Below, piece after piece: positions 31,812-41,380 of a stretch of 64,000 nt of DNA. The notes beneath the pieces are model-generated. The model was given only the letters and a program-made list of their open reading frames with translations. It had not been told where the DNA came from and searched no databases. How positions within the stretch are numbered: position 1 is the stretch's first letter; the number at the start of each line of letters is the position of its first letter. Made by a program: the position numbers and the translations under genes. Source of the DNA: Dyella monticola (GTDB lineage Bacteria; Pseudomonadota; Gammaproteobacteria; Xanthomonadales; Rhodanobacteraceae). The stretch spans positions 503,753-567,752 of the forward strand of contig NZ_QRBE01000002.1 in the NCBI RefSeq assembly GCF_003363155.1. The letters are read 5' to 3'.

Positions 31812-32444
31812 ATGCACCAGGGAACCTCGCCGGCGATACGCCCGGCCGCCCACCTGATGACCCTTGCGGTCATCGCATTTGCCACCGTTTGCGGCGCGGC
31901 GCAGTTCTGGCGCACGGATCTCAATCCCATCGCCGTGCCGCTAAGCATCTACCTCACCGGCCCAGGTGGCGCATATGTGCGCATGACGTATTACCTGATG
32001 GGCGTCGCGCTGATCTTCTTCGCCGTAGGTAGTTATCGCGCAACGGCCGCGCCGCTGCGCAGCGGTCTGGCGCTCGTGCTGTTCACCGTACCCGGCTTGT
32101 TGCTGCCCGTGGTGGCAGCAACCGAACTATTCAAAGGCACCCCGTATGAAAGCCTGTGCGCCCTGATACATGGCCTAGCAGCGCAGTGCACTTTTCTAAC
32201 GCTGAGCTTCGGCATGTTGCTGCTTTCCAGCCGCTGGCGCCGTGACCTTCGCCTGCGCGCAGGCCGCCACCTGGGCGCGCCACTCGCCTGGCTGGCAACA
32301 GCCGTGCTCTGGCTGCAGGCCTTCGTGCACACGCTTCCGCATGGATTGATGCAGAAATTGCTGATCGCGTTGATTTTGCTGTGGCTGGCCTGGGCCGCAC
32401 GCCAATTGCTGCGTGCAGCCCGGCAACGCTACGCAGGCATTTAA
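31812..32444 (+). CDS. DUF998-family integral membrane protein
   Basis: The 210-aa product has about six hydrophobic helices and short basic loops, with the tail ILLWLAWAARQLLRAARQ. The spacing and the FVHTLPHGLMQKLL segment before the last helix resemble DUF998 proteins, a family without a known function. The start at 31812 has GGAG five bases upstream. It diverges from the his operon, and its stop overlaps the convergent ammonia-lyase gene by four bases. Confidence 0.72.
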   Translation: MHQGTSPAIRPAAHLMTLAVIAFATVCGAAQFWRTDLNPIAVPLSIYLTGPGGAYVRMTYYLMGVALIFFAVGSYRATAAPLRSGLALVLFTVPGLLLPVVAATELFKGTPYESLCALIHGLAAQCTFLTLSFGMLLLSSRWRRDLRLRAGRHLGAPLAWLATAVLWLQAFVHTLPHGLMQKLLIALILLWLAWAARQLLRAARQRYAGI

Positions 32445-34333
32445 ACGCTCGCGAACGCGCGCTTTTGCACCAGTTCGCATACCGTACGCACATCGCCATC
32501 CATCGCGCGGTCCCGATGGATGAAGCTGATGGCGCCACGCAATGTTTCATGCGCCTTGCGTACCGACTCACCCGCGTGGAATTCACCCACTTTCGCCAGC
32601 GCAGCGGTCAGCTGTTTTACCTCTTCCACAAACTGCGCGTAGTGCGGGTGATCGTCGCGCGGTGCGTTGGAGACCTTGGAGGCCAGCGCCTGCCAATCGC
32701 CACGCGCTGCGAGGCGACGAGCTGCGTTGAGCATCTCCTGGCGGTAGTCCAGCGCCTGCGCGGCGGTGTAGAGCTCCAGCGCCAGCACGTAACTTAAGTC
32801 TTCCGTCATTTCCAGCACGTGGCGCGCTTCATTGGCGCCCATGGAAACGTGATCTTCCGCATTGGCGCTGGTCGGCACTGAGTACACGCTCGCCGGATGT
32901 GCGCGTGTAGCCAGATCGTTCACCAGTGCGGCCGCGGTGTACTGCACGATCATGAAACCGGAATCCGTGCCGTCCTCATTGCCGGTGAGAAACGCCGGCA
33001 AGCCGTCACTGGTGGCGGGATCGACCAGCTTGTTGAGGCGCCGCTCGGAAATGGACGCCAACACCGGGATCGCCGCCTTCACGTAGCTCATGCCCAGGGC
33101 CAGCGGCATGCCATGGAAATGGCCAGCGGAGATGACCTGCTCTTCGATGTGCACCGCGTCGGTGTTGTCGGGGAAGATCAGCGGATTATCGGTAACGGCG
33201 TTGAGTTCGATATCTACAATACGGCACGCCTGCGCCCATGCATCGCGCACCGCGCCGTGCACCTGCGGCATGCAGCGCAAGCAGTAGGCATCCTGCGGCT
33301 GATGCTTCTTGCCACCCTTGAACGGTAGGAAGCGGCTGTAGAACGCCTCGCGTCCGTGACGCTGAGTGGCGGGCACCCAATCCCAGCTGATGTCGAAGCT
33401 CAGCGCCTGATCTTCCGGCGTGCTCCACGCGTCAGCACTCCACGGACGGAAGCGCGGCACGAGGTGATAGGGAATGTCGATCAGGGTCGAACCGGCCAGA
33501 AGATCCCGCACGCGATCGGCAGTCTGCACCTGGCCCGGATGGGGGCGCAGTGCATGCACCTCGGGGCGCAGCGCGCCGCTGCGTCCGGCGAAAGCATCCA
33601 AGGTCATCGATGCCGCCAGATCGGCAACGTCCAGCAGATATTCCAGCGTATCCAGCGCCAATACGGCCGTCGCCAGCATTTGCGCCGTGCCGTTATTGAG
33701 CGCAAGACCTTCCTTGAAGGAAAGACGAATCGGCTGCAGACCCGCGCGCTTCAGCGCTTCGGCGCCCGGCAAGCGCTCGCCTTGGTAGAACGCTTCGCCG
33801 CCGCCCAGCAGCACGATCGCCAGATGCGACAGCGGTGCAAGGTCGCCACTGGCGCCCACAGAGCCTTTTTCCGGCACAACGGGAATGACGTCGCGGTTGA
33901 GCAATGCGGTGAGCGCCTCCAGCGTCCCCACGCGGAGGCCGGAATGGCCGCGCATCAAGGTGTTGATGCGGATCACCAGCATCGCGCGCACGACTTCGGG
34001 CGAGAACGGTTTGCCCACGCATACGGCATGGGTGGTGATGAGGTTGTGCTGCAGCTCTTCCAGCAGCGTGCCTTCGGGTTTGTGTGGATTGCCGCCCGGC
34101 AATTCGTCGCGCAGGCGATAGGCACCTAGCAACTTATCCGCATTGCTGCCGAAGCCGGTGGTCACACCGTAGGTCGGTTCTCCGCAGCTGACCTTTTCCG
34201 CCAGGAAATCCGCTGCGCGCTGCACGCGCACGAGTTGCTCGTTGTCGAGCCTCACACCGTATCCGCGGCGCGCCACCGCTACGAGTTGCTGACGGCTGAG
34301 ACTATTGCCGTCCAGGAGAATGGTTTGGTTCAC
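32441..34333 (-). CDS. Aromatic amino-acid ammonia-lyase (histidine ammonia-lyase-like), enlarged
   Basis: This MIO-dependent lyase removes ammonia from an aromatic amino acid. The self-cyclising triad Ala161-Ser162-Gly163 lies in GSVGASGDLAPLSHL. The catalytic Tyr55 is in PTYGVTTGFG, and His102 in NLITTHAV aligns with the His that favours histidine as substrate. At 630 aa it is about 120 longer than typical HutH. About 14 extra residues follow the Tyr loop, about 50 extra residues lie near 283-346 before AYCLRCMPQVHG, and the C-terminus is longer. The start is a GTG with GGAG five bases upstream. No hutU, hutI or hutG is nearby, so simple histidine degradation is not supported by context. 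Confidence 0.88.
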   Translation of the reverse strand: MNQTILLDGNSLSRQQLVAVARRGYGVRLDNEQLVRVQRAADFLAEKVSCGEPTYGVTTGFGSNADKLLGAYRLRDELPGGNPHKPEGTLLEELQHNLITTHAVCVGKPFSPEVVRAMLVIRINTLMRGHSGLRVGTLEALTALLNRDVIPVVPEKGSVGASGDLAPLSHLAIVLLGGGEAFYQGERLPGAEALKRAGLQPIRLSFKEGLALNNGTAQMLATAVLALDTLEYLLDVADLAASMTLDAFAGRSGALRPEVHALRPHPGQVQTADRVRDLLAGSTLIDIPYHLVPRFRPWSADAWSTPEDQALSFDISWDWVPATQRHGREAFYSRFLPFKGGKKHQPQDAYCLRCMPQVHGAVRDAWAQACRIVDIELNAVTDNPLIFPDNTDAVHIEEQVISAGHFHGMPLALGMSYVKAAIPVLASISERRLNKLVDPATSDGLPAFLTGNEDGTDSGFMIVQYTAAALVNDLATRAHPASVYSVPTSANAEDHVSMGANEARHVLEMTEDLSYVLALELYTAAQALDYRQEMLNAARRLAARGDWQALASKVSNAPRDDHPHYAQFVEEVKQLTAALAKVGEFHAGESVRKAHETLRGAISFIHRDRAMDGDVRTVCELVQKRAFASV

Positions 34334-34502
34334 AGGAGCTCCAACGTTTTGTCATGCTGCCCAGGCGGAAAAACCATGGCTCAATCCAGCGGATTTTCCC
34401 AGAGATCGCACCATGTGGGGTTAGCTGTTTCGATCAATTGCAAAGCGCTTCCGCTTTCGCGGGAATGACGGCCAGGGCGATCATGGGATTGAGCAAAAAA
34501 CG

Positions 34503-35876
34503 TCAACCCATCACGGCTGCCTGCTCCAGTTCCACCCGCAAGGTCTTCACCAGCTCCGCGCGCGATACCTCGAACTGATCTTCGCGGCGCAAATCCTTCA
34601 CTGTTACCACGCCTTTGGCCAGTTCATCCTCACCCAGCACAATGACGAAACGAATACCGGCACGGTCGGCATACTTGAATTGCTTGCCGAGCTTGCCGCT
34701 TTCCAGCACCACTTCCGTGGCGATGCCGGCGGCGCGCAGTTCACCCGCTACCGCAAGATAGGCAGGTAGCTGCGCCGGGTCCATCTGCGTAACCAGTACA
34801 TCCACCGTGCTATGCGCGGTGTTGACTAACCCAGCATCGCGCAACTGCCAGTAAAGGCGCGTCAAACCGATGGAAATGCCCACGCCCGGCAGATGCGACT
34901 TGGTGTACTGGCCGGCGAGGTTTTCATAGCGTCCGCCCGAGCAGATCGAACCGATCTGCGGGTGATCGTTCAGCGTGGTTTCGTAGACGGTGCCGGTGTA
35001 GTAATCCAGGCCACGTGCAATCGACAGATTCAGTGCGTAATGCGTTTCCGGCACGCCAAAATCATGGATCAGGCCCAACACTTCTTTGAGTTCTGCACGG
35101 CCTTGCTCCATCACCTCCGGTCCCGCGCCCAGCGCATCGAGCTTGGCGATTGCATCCTGCAGCGAGGTGGAGCGCACCTGCACGAAGTCGAGGATCTTTT
35201 GCGCAGCGTCCGCGCTCAAGCCGAACGCCGCGCCCGTGAGCGTGTCGCGCACATAGTCGGCGCCGCGCTTATCCAGCTTGTCCACTTCGCGCAGCACCAG
35301 CGTCTGCTGCTCGGGATCGGTGACACCCAGGCTTTCGAAGTAACCGCGCATCAGCTTGCGGTTGTTGAGCTGGATGGTGAAGGCGCCGATGTTCAGTTCG
35401 CAGAACACGCTGTAGATCACCGCCGGCAGTTCGGCATCGTAGCGGACGGACAGGCTGTCCTTGCCGATCACATCGATGTCGCACTGGTAAAACTCGCGAA
35501 AGCGCCCACGCTGCGCGCGCTCGCCGCGATACACGCGCTGCATCTGATAGCGGCGGAACGGGAAGCTGAGGTCGTGCTCATGCTCGGCAACGTAACGGGC
35601 GAGCGGTACGGTGAGATCGAAGCGCAAGGCCAGCTCCGGTTTCTCGCCCTGCTCAAGCGCGCCGGTGGACTGCACGAAGTACACCTGCCGCTCCGTCTCG
35701 CCACCGGTCTTGGTCAGCAGCACGTCGGCGTATTCGATCACCGGCGTTTCCACCGGCAAGAAACCGAAGCGCTGGTAGTTGCGACGGATGACGTCGAGCA
35801 TGCGCTGAAAAGCGATCTGATCGAGCGGAAGCAGCTCGAGCACGCCGGGCATGGTGCGGGCCTGGGTAAGCGCCAT
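34503..35876 (-). CDS. hisS: Histidine--tRNA ligase
   Basis: HisS charges tRNA-His. The 457-aa class II synthetase has motif 2 around [20 protein letters not shown], the histidine-binding signature in [19 protein letters not shown], and motif 3 with [12 protein letters not shown]. The C-terminal anticodon-binding domain begins near DVLVTQMDP. The start at 35876 ([12 protein letters not shown]) suits the family; the frame opens to 36026. It is downstream of tRNA-Pro on the opposite strand and 169 bases upstream of the ammonia-lyase gene. Confidence 0.95.
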   Translation of the reverse strand: MALTQARTMPGVLELLPLDQIAFQRMLDVIRRNYQRFGFLPVETPVIEYADVLLTKTGGETERQVYFVQSTGALEQGEKPELALRFDLTVPLARYVAEHEHDLSFPFRRYQMQRVYRGERAQRGRFREFYQCDIDVIGKDSLSVRYDAELPAVIYSVFCELNIGAFTIQLNNRKLMRGYFESLGVTDPEQQTLVLREVDKLDKRGADYVRDTLTGAAFGLSADAAQKILDFVQVRSTSLQDAIAKLDALGAGPEVMEQGRAELKEVLGLIHDFGVPETHYALNLSIARGLDYYTGTVYETTLNDHPQIGSICSGGRYENLAGQYTKSHLPGVGISIGLTRLYWQLRDAGLVNTAHSTVDVLVTQMDPAQLPAYLAVAGELRAAGIATEVVLESGKLGKQFKYADRAGIRFVIVLGEDELAKGVVTVKDLRREDQFEVSRAELVKTLRVELEQAAVMG

Positions 35877-36019
35877 GGAATCCTCTGCTAACGATGAAAT
35901 ATGCCGTGCCGGGATGGACAAAAGGCTCCCTCTGGCAGCCCAATAGCGTAGCAGAAGCACCTGCCCGCCCCTGCTGTGCAGCCTACGGAAATTCAGGCAT
36001 GAACGCCCGCCTTCGCCTG

Positions 36020-36048
36020 TTGCCAAGCCCAGCCGGGACCGTTAAGAT
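36020..36048 (+). promoter_or_regulatory. Promoter of the tRNA-Pro gene
   Basis: TTGCCA (36020-36025) and TAAGAT (36043-36048) are separated by 17 bases. A GC-rich discriminator (ACGCGGC) follows, as expected for a growth-rate-controlled stable RNA promoter. Transcription would start about 6 bases before the tRNA. Confidence 0.7.
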
Positions 36049-36060
36049 ACGCGGCTCCCG

Positions 36061-36137
36061 CGGGGTGTAGCTCAGCCTGGTAGAGCGCTACGTTCGGGAC
36101 GTAGAAGTCGCATGTTCGAATCATGTCACCCCGACCA
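36061..36137 (+). tRNA. tRNA-Pro (anticodon CGG)
   Basis: The 77-nt gene folds into a cloverleaf. The acceptor stem CGGGGTG pairs with CACCCCG, the anticodon arm CTACG-TTCGGGA-CGTAG gives anticodon CGG, and the T-arm contains GTTCGAATC. The 3' CCA is encoded. It reads CCG codons and is transcribed alone, with a promoter before it and a terminator after it. Confidence 0.96.
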
Positions 36138-36148
36138 AATATTTCTAG

Positions 36149-36177
36149 AAAAAGCCGGCCATGCGCCGGCTTTTTTT
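36149..36177 (+). terminator. Terminator after tRNA-Pro
   Basis: The stem AAGCCGGC with GCCGGCTT, loop CATGC, is followed by seven T. The A-run on the other side means it could also end minus-strand transcripts of the MocR-type gene. Confidence 0.88.
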
Positions 36178-36189
36178 GTCGTGCTCGCG

Positions 36190-37668
36190 CTAGATGCACG
36201 CCTTGAGCTTGCGCACGCCATCCCTGATCTCGGTCACGCTTGCGCCGGAATAACCCAGGATGACCCCGCCGCGCACCGGGCGCTTCGCAAAACAGATCGA
36301 TAACGGCCGCGTAGAGATGCCGAGCCTGGCGGTCTTGATGGAAAGCGCCACGTCATCGATGCCGCGCGGCAGTAGCGCGGTCAGTTGCATGCCGGCATGG
36401 GTGCCGGTGACTTGCAGTTTGCCGTCCATGTGTTGATCGATGGCTTCCAGTAGCGCGGTGCGTCGCTCCAGATACAACGCACGCATGCGGCGGATATGGC
36501 GAGCGAATTGACCTTCGCGGATGAAGTCAGTCAGCGCCGCCTGATAGAGCGTGGGCGAAAAGGTATCGAAGGCATCGCGCACCACCGCGAACGCAGGGAC
36601 GAGATCTTTCGGAATCACCACGTAACCGACGCGCAACGCGGGAAACATCACCTTGCTGAAGGTGCCCACGTAGATGACGCGATCATCCGTATCCATGCCT
36701 TGCAAGGACGCCAGCGGGCGGCCGCCGAAACGGTATTCGCTGTCGTAATCGTCTTCGATGATCCACGCGCCGGTGCGCGCAGCCCAGCTCAAAAGCTGCA
36801 TGCGCCGCGCTGCGCTCATAGTCACGCCCAACGGGAATTGGTGCGAGGGTGAAATGTAAGCGGCGCGGGCATTGCGACAGCGGCGAATGCCTTCATCAAC
36901 ATTCAAACCTTCATCGTCGACAGGAACCGGCACGGCCTTCACACCCACGGTACGCAGCGCCTGGCTTGCACCGGGGTAGCCGGGGTCTTCCATCCACACG
37001 TGATCTTTCGTTTCGAGCAGCGCGTGTACGCAGATCTGCAAGCCTTGTTGTGATCCGGTCGTGATGAGAATTTGCGAAGCATCACAACGCACCGCGCGCA
37101 CGGTGCCCAGGTATTCGGCAATGGCTTCGCGCAACGGCAGGTATCCCATCGCATGGCCATAGACCATCTGCTCGATGGGTGGTTTGCGCGCGTGCCGGTT
37201 GATGAGCTTGGACCAGGCCGTCGTTGGAAAGTGGTCGATCGCAGGCAAGCCGACGCGAAACGCCCCATGGTTGTTGGCCCAGGTTTGCGGCGGTGTGCGC
37301 AATCCCTCTACGCGCTGCGCCACCTTGCGCAGGGCGGGCGGAGCCGATTGCCGCGGTGTTGCACGCTCCGAGGCTCTGGCGGGTTTCAACGCTTCATCGG
37401 GTATCGCGCTCGCCACGCAGGTGCCGGCGCCGGTGAAGGTTTCCAGATAGCCCTCTGCAAACAGTTGTTCATAGGCACTCAGCACCGGTACGCGGGAAAT
37501 GTTGAGTTCCTTCGCCAGGGCGCGCGTGGAAGGCACGCGCTGCCCGGGCCGCAAACGGCCGTCGACGATGGCGCGACGAAACCATTCCGATAACTGGTCG
37601 TACATCGGCATGCCGCTGGCGGTATCGAGGGCGACGGGCGGCAGGAAGCCCTTGGGCAATCGTTTCAT
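36190..37668 (-). CDS. MocR/PdxR-type transcriptional regulator (GntR wHTH plus aminotransferase-like domain)
   Basis: The 492-aa protein has an N-terminal GntR winged helix (about 15-85; PSTRALAKELNISRVPV) and a fold-type I PLP domain (about 125-485). The PLP-binding Lys339 is in VGTFSKVMFPALRVGY. Such proteins sense pyridoxal phosphate or amine ligands; PdxR controls vitamin B6 synthesis and GabR controls GABA use. No pdx or gab gene is nearby. Its divergent neighbour is an outer-membrane barrel protein. Repeats matching known PdxR-type sites lie between the two genes. Confidence 0.9.
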   Translation of the reverse strand: MKRLPKGFLPPVALDTASGMPMYDQLSEWFRRAIVDGRLRPGQRVPSTRALAKELNISRVPVLSAYEQLFAEGYLETFTGAGTCVASAIPDEALKPARASERATPRQSAPPALRKVAQRVEGLRTPPQTWANNHGAFRVGLPAIDHFPTTAWSKLINRHARKPPIEQMVYGHAMGYLPLREAIAEYLGTVRAVRCDASQILITTGSQQGLQICVHALLETKDHVWMEDPGYPGASQALRTVGVKAVPVPVDDEGLNVDEGIRRCRNARAAYISPSHQFPLGVTMSAARRMQLLSWAARTGAWIIEDDYDSEYRFGGRPLASLQGMDTDDRVIYVGTFSKVMFPALRVGYVVIPKDLVPAFAVVRDAFDTFSPTLYQAALTDFIREGQFARHIRRMRALYLERRTALLEAIDQHMDGKLQVTGTHAGMQLTALLPRGIDDVALSIKTARLGISTRPLSICFAKRPVRGGVILGYSGASVTEIRDGVRKLKACI

Positions 37669-37679
37669 ACCGGTGGCCT

Positions 37680-37728
37680 GAAGTGGTTATCCAAGATCAT
37701 ACCGAAGTGGATATTTTAACGAACCACT
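37680..37728. promoter_or_regulatory. MocR/PdxR-type operator: repeated AAGTGG sites
   Basis: Two direct repeats, GAAGTGGTTAT (37680-37690) and GAAGTGGATAT (37704-37714), start 24 bases apart. A third copy in inverted form (CCACT at 37724-37728) follows. Direct repeats are the usual binding pattern of MocR dimers, and AAGTGG followed by W and TA resembles published PdxR sites. They lie 12-60 bases upstream of the regulator's ATG and so could control it and the divergent gene. Confidence 0.6.
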
Positions 37729-37839
37729 GACCCGCCTACTTTTTCACCTGGGCGCCGTCGACCGCAGGGTGTTTTTCGGATGGCGAGCGCGGCACTGGCG
37801 CACCAAGCTTGTCGAACCCCGCCCTCCCCAGGACCAGGC

Positions 37840-38805
37840 ATGAACATAAGGCAGCGCATTGGATTGGTGCTTTTGCTTTGCCTATTTGCCTCTATCGGGT
37901 CGGCATTCGCCCAAACCTTGAGCACGTCTCCCGAACAACAGAGCGATGCATGGTGGACCGGCCCCATGCTGGCGAACTCCGCAGAGACACTGCCGCCGGG
38001 GCACTTTCTGTTCGAACCGTATCTCTACGACATTCGCACGCCGCACACGGATAGCTTCGGTTCGCGCGCCTACATTCTGTATGGGCTGGTTAATCGCCTT
38101 TCGGTCGGCGTGATTCCCGTAATCGGCTACAACAAAGTCAGCAACGGGCCGAACAGTTCCAGCGTCGGCGTGGGCGACTGGTCGCTACAGGCGCAATACC
38201 GGCTGACGGAGTTTCACCAAGGAAGCTGGATACCGACGATCGCGATCCAGCTCCAGGAAACCTTGCCCACCGGCAAATACGACGAGCTTGGCCATCGGCC
38301 AAGCGATGGCCTGGGCAGCGGCGTCTACACCACCACCGCGGCGATCAACTCACAGACGTATGTGTGGTTGCCGAACGGGCGCATCGTGCGCCTGCGCCTG
38401 GATGTATCGGAGGCGCTTTCAGGTAGCGCACGCGTGCGCGGTGTCAGCGTTTATGGTACGGACGCGAACTTTCAGGGCCTCGCGAAACCCGGTAACACGT
38501 TCTTTGCCGATCTGGCCATGGAATACAGCCTTACGCAACGATGGGTGCTAGCCGTGGATTTCACCTATGGCCATAACGGCAATACGCAAGTGACGGGACT
38601 GGATTTCGCAGACCCAAGCAATATTCCGTCTCCGCAGAATGTCCGATCCAATTCGGGATCAAGCGCTGAATTTGGCGTGGCACCGGCGATTGAATACAAC
38701 TGGTCGCCGCGCATCGGCGTGTTGCTCGGTACGCGCGTTATTTTTGGTGGGCACAACACTGTCGGTTCGGTGACACCGGCGATTGCTGTCAATTATGTGT
38801 ATTGA
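37840..38805 (+). CDS. Outer-membrane beta-barrel protein (MetA/phenol-degradation transporter-like)
   Basis: The 321-aa product has a signal peptide ending near SAFAQT and a mature part with many amphipathic strands and a terminal aromatic (NYVY), as in outer-membrane barrels. The pattern ETLPTGKYDELGHRPSDGLG and the repeated GVGDW-type strands resemble the MetA-pathway/phenol-degradation porin-like family. Its cargo is unknown. The start at 37840 gives a proper signal peptide. It is probably regulated by the divergent MocR-type protein. Confidence 0.7.
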   Translation: MNIRQRIGLVLLLCLFASIGSAFAQTLSTSPEQQSDAWWTGPMLANSAETLPPGHFLFEPYLYDIRTPHTDSFGSRAYILYGLVNRLSVGVIPVIGYNKVSNGPNSSSVGVGDWSLQAQYRLTEFHQGSWIPTIAIQLQETLPTGKYDELGHRPSDGLGSGVYTTTAAINSQTYVWLPNGRIVRLRLDVSEALSGSARVRGVSVYGTDANFQGLAKPGNTFFADLAMEYSLTQRWVLAVDFTYGHNGNTQVTGLDFADPSNIPSPQNVRSNSGSSAEFGVAPAIEYNWSPRIGVLLGTRVIFGGHNTVGSVTPAIAVNYVY

Positions 38806-38900
38806 TCAGCGGTGAAGCAGTTGTCGTCACAGACAACCATCTTGCCCTGGAGTCATTCCGGCGAAGGGTGCGGATATATGCACGATCGCACCGCCTCCGA

Positions 38901-39710
38901 TCAGGAGGCCAAAGCTAATTCCGTGAGTCGGTCAAGCTCCACGTCATCAAACCCCGCACTCAAACGCGCCGGCCGATTGAACGGTCCGCGCAGGTTGCGC
39001 CCCATATAATCGCGCACCAGATCAAGAAAGGTTTCACGCGGATCGACACCACCGCGTTCGCAACACCATTTGAACCAGCGCGTACCCGCGGCGACATGAG
39101 CAACCTCTTCGCGCAGGATCACTTGAAGTATCCCGATGGTGCGTTCGTCATCGACGTTGCGCAAACGCTCGATCATTCCAGGTGTGACATCCAACCCTCG
39201 CGCTTCCAGCACACGCGGCACCAAGGCCATGCGCGCGGTATCGAGATGCGCGGTTTTCTCGGCCATTTCCCACAAACCGTTGTGTGCATCGAAATCGCCG
39301 TACACGTGACCGAGTTCGGCCAGGCGGTTCGCCAACAGTGCGAAATGGCGTGCCTCATCGTTCGCACAGCTTGCCCAATCGCAGTAGTAATCCCATGGCA
39401 TGCCGCGAAAACGATAAACCGCATCCCACGCCAGATTAATGGCGTTGAATTCGATGTGAGCGACCGCGTGTACCAACGCCGCGCGGCCCTCGGCTGTGCC
39501 TAGTCCACGATGCGGCACCTGGCGTTGCGGAACGAGATGCGGTCGCACGGGGCGGCCAGGTGCCTGGATCGGCTCCGGTGCGGGCGACAAAGGATCAGGG
39601 TGTAATTCACCCACTTGCAAGGCCGCCCAGGTTGCATGCGTGAGGCGCAGCTTTTCCGCGGGATCCGTGGCGTCGAGGCAGTGCTTGGCGGCGGCGTGGA
39701 GGTCATTCAT
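38901..39710 (-). CDS. DUF455 ferritin-like protein
   Basis: The 269-aa protein shows ferritin-like carboxylate/His motifs: AHIEFNAINLAWDAVYRF, CANDEARHFALLA and REEVAHVAAGTRWFKW. These are consistent with a di-iron four-helix bundle related to MiaE-type proteins. DUF455 has no established function that I can assign. It follows purF on the same strand, separated by 179 bases holding a paired repeat. Confidence 0.85.
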   Translation of the reverse strand: MNDLHAAAKHCLDATDPAEKLRLTHATWAALQVGELHPDPLSPAPEPIQAPGRPVRPHLVPQRQVPHRGLGTAEGRAALVHAVAHIEFNAINLAWDAVYRFRGMPWDYYCDWASCANDEARHFALLANRLAELGHVYGDFDAHNGLWEMAEKTAHLDTARMALVPRVLEARGLDVTPGMIERLRNVDDERTIGILQVILREEVAHVAAGTRWFKWCCERGGVDPRETFLDLVRDYMGRNLRGPFNRPARLSAGFDDVELDRLTELALAS

Positions 39711-39724
39711 AAAGCGAAGTATCG

Positions 39725-39860
39725 CTCCCTCCCCTGCTTGCAGGGGAGGGTTGGGGTGGGGGTCGCTTGAACCTGCCGTACAGCCTACGTTTGCCGCGAG
39801 CTCTTGGCTTCATCCCAAACCCCAGCCCTCCCCTACTGCACGTAGAGGGAAGGGGGGGGA
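39725..39860. repeat. Paired inverted GC-rich repeat (REPIN-like) between purF and the DUF455 gene
   Basis: The left unit (39725-39763) has CCCTCCCCTGC-TTG-CAGGGGAGGG followed by TTGGGGTGGGGGTC. The right unit (39814-39860) is inverted, with CCCAAACCCCAGCCCTCCCC and then a G-run arm. The two-arm plan matches the element before eno. Confidence 0.62.
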
Positions 39861-39889
39861 AGCGCTGACAGGAAGGAAAAATGCGCAAA

Positions 39890-41365
39890 TTACGCGCTAC
39901 GACGTGCAGCCTTCGCATCATCCGAGCGCAGCATTTCAATCTGCTCCAGATAATGCTTCTCCAGCCCAGTAATGTATTCGCCAGAGAAACACGACGTATC
40001 GAAGTGCTTGAGGCTTTCATTGCCATCCTGCACGGCCCAGATCAGGTCTTGCAGATCCTGATAGATCAGCCAGTCGGCGCCGAGCATCTTCTCGACTTCC
40101 GCAACGGTGTGGCCCGCGGCGACGAGTTCGGCGGCGGCCGGCATGTCGATGCCATACACGTTCGGATAGCGAACCGGCGGCGCGGCGGAAGCGAAGTACA
40201 CGTTCTTGGCGCCCGCATCGCGTGCCATCTGGATGATCTGCCGCGAAGTGGTGCCGCGCACGATCGAGTCGTCCACCAGCAGCACGTTCTTCTTGCGGAA
40301 TTCCAGTTCCACCGGATTGAGCTTGCGGCGCACGGATTTCACGCGCTCGCCCTGCCCCGGCATGATGAACGTACGACCGATGTAGCGGTTCTTGACGAAG
40401 CCTTCCCGGAACGGCACGCCCAGCATTTCCGCCAGCGCGCTTGCGGCTGTACGCGCCGTGTCGGGAATCGGGATCACCGCATCGATGCCGTGATCGGGCC
40501 GCTCGCGCAGGATCTTCTCGGCCAGCTTCTGGCCCATGCGCAATCGTGCCTTGTAGACCGACACGTTTTCGATCATGGAATCGGGACGCGCCAGATACAC
40601 GTATTCAAAAATGCACGGTGCATGCACCGCGCCGGCTGCGCACATACGGGTATGGAGCTGGCCGTCATTGGTGACGAACACGGCCTCACCCGGCGCTACG
40701 TCACGCAGACGCTTGAAGCCGAGGATGTCCAACGCCACCGACTCGGAAGCCAGTGCGTATTCGCGTCCGTCCGGCGTGATGCGCTCGCCCAATACCAGCG
40801 GGCGAATGCCGTTGGGATCACGAAAAGCCAGCAAGCCATAGCCCAGCAGCAACGCCAGGCAGGCATAACCGCCGCGCGCACGCGCGTGCACGCCTGCTAC
40901 GGCCTTGAAGATGTGATCGGGTGTCAGCGCCATGTGATCCTGGATCTGCAGCTCGTGCGCCAGCACGTTCAGCAGCACTTCGGAATCCGAATCGGTGTTG
41001 ATGTGGCGGCGATCGCCCTCGAACATTTCGCGCCGCAGCGTCTCGGTGTTTACCAGGTTGCCGTTGTGAACAATGGCGATGCCGTAGGGCGAATTCACAT
41101 AAAAAGGCTGCGCCTCGGTGGCGCCTTCGGAGCCTGCCGTGGGGTAGCGGCAATGCCCGATGCCTACGCGTCCACGCAGCCGGTTCATCGCGGACTGGTT
41201 GAAGACATCGCGCACCAGGCCGTTTTCTTTGTGCAGCCGTAGCCGCGCACCGTCCACGGTAGCAATACCGGCCGCATCCTGCCCCCGGTGTTGCAAGACG
41301 GTAAGCCCGTCATAAAGCGCCGATGCCACGTCCGTGGTACCGACAATGCCAATGATTCCGCACAT
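39890..41365 (-). CDS. purF: Amidophosphoribosyltransferase
   Basis: PurF catalyses the first step of purine synthesis, making phosphoribosylamine from PRPP and glutamine. The 491-aa protein starts MCGIIGIVG, so Cys2 becomes the N-terminal nucleophile. The PRPP-binding motif is [17 protein letters not shown]. It ends the folC-SPOR-cvpA-purF operon, 15 bases after cvpA. Confidence 0.97.
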   Translation of the reverse strand: MCGIIGIVGTTDVASALYDGLTVLQHRGQDAAGIATVDGARLRLHKENGLVRDVFNQSAMNRLRGRVGIGHCRYPTAGSEGATEAQPFYVNSPYGIAIVHNGNLVNTETLRREMFEGDRRHINTDSDSEVLLNVLAHELQIQDHMALTPDHIFKAVAGVHARARGGYACLALLLGYGLLAFRDPNGIRPLVLGERITPDGREYALASESVALDILGFKRLRDVAPGEAVFVTNDGQLHTRMCAAGAVHAPCIFEYVYLARPDSMIENVSVYKARLRMGQKLAEKILRERPDHGIDAVIPIPDTARTAASALAEMLGVPFREGFVKNRYIGRTFIMPGQGERVKSVRRKLNPVELEFRKKNVLLVDDSIVRGTTSRQIIQMARDAGAKNVYFASAAPPVRYPNVYGIDMPAAAELVAAGHTVAEVEKMLGADWLIYQDLQDLIWAVQDGNESLKHFDTSCFSGEYITGLEKHYLEQIEMLRSDDAKAARRSA

Positions 41366-41380
41366 GGTGCTGCTACCTGT

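Noticed and set aside
39881..41242. 453-aa plus-strand ORF opposite purF
   Set aside because: It is an antisense shadow of purF with no domain signal.
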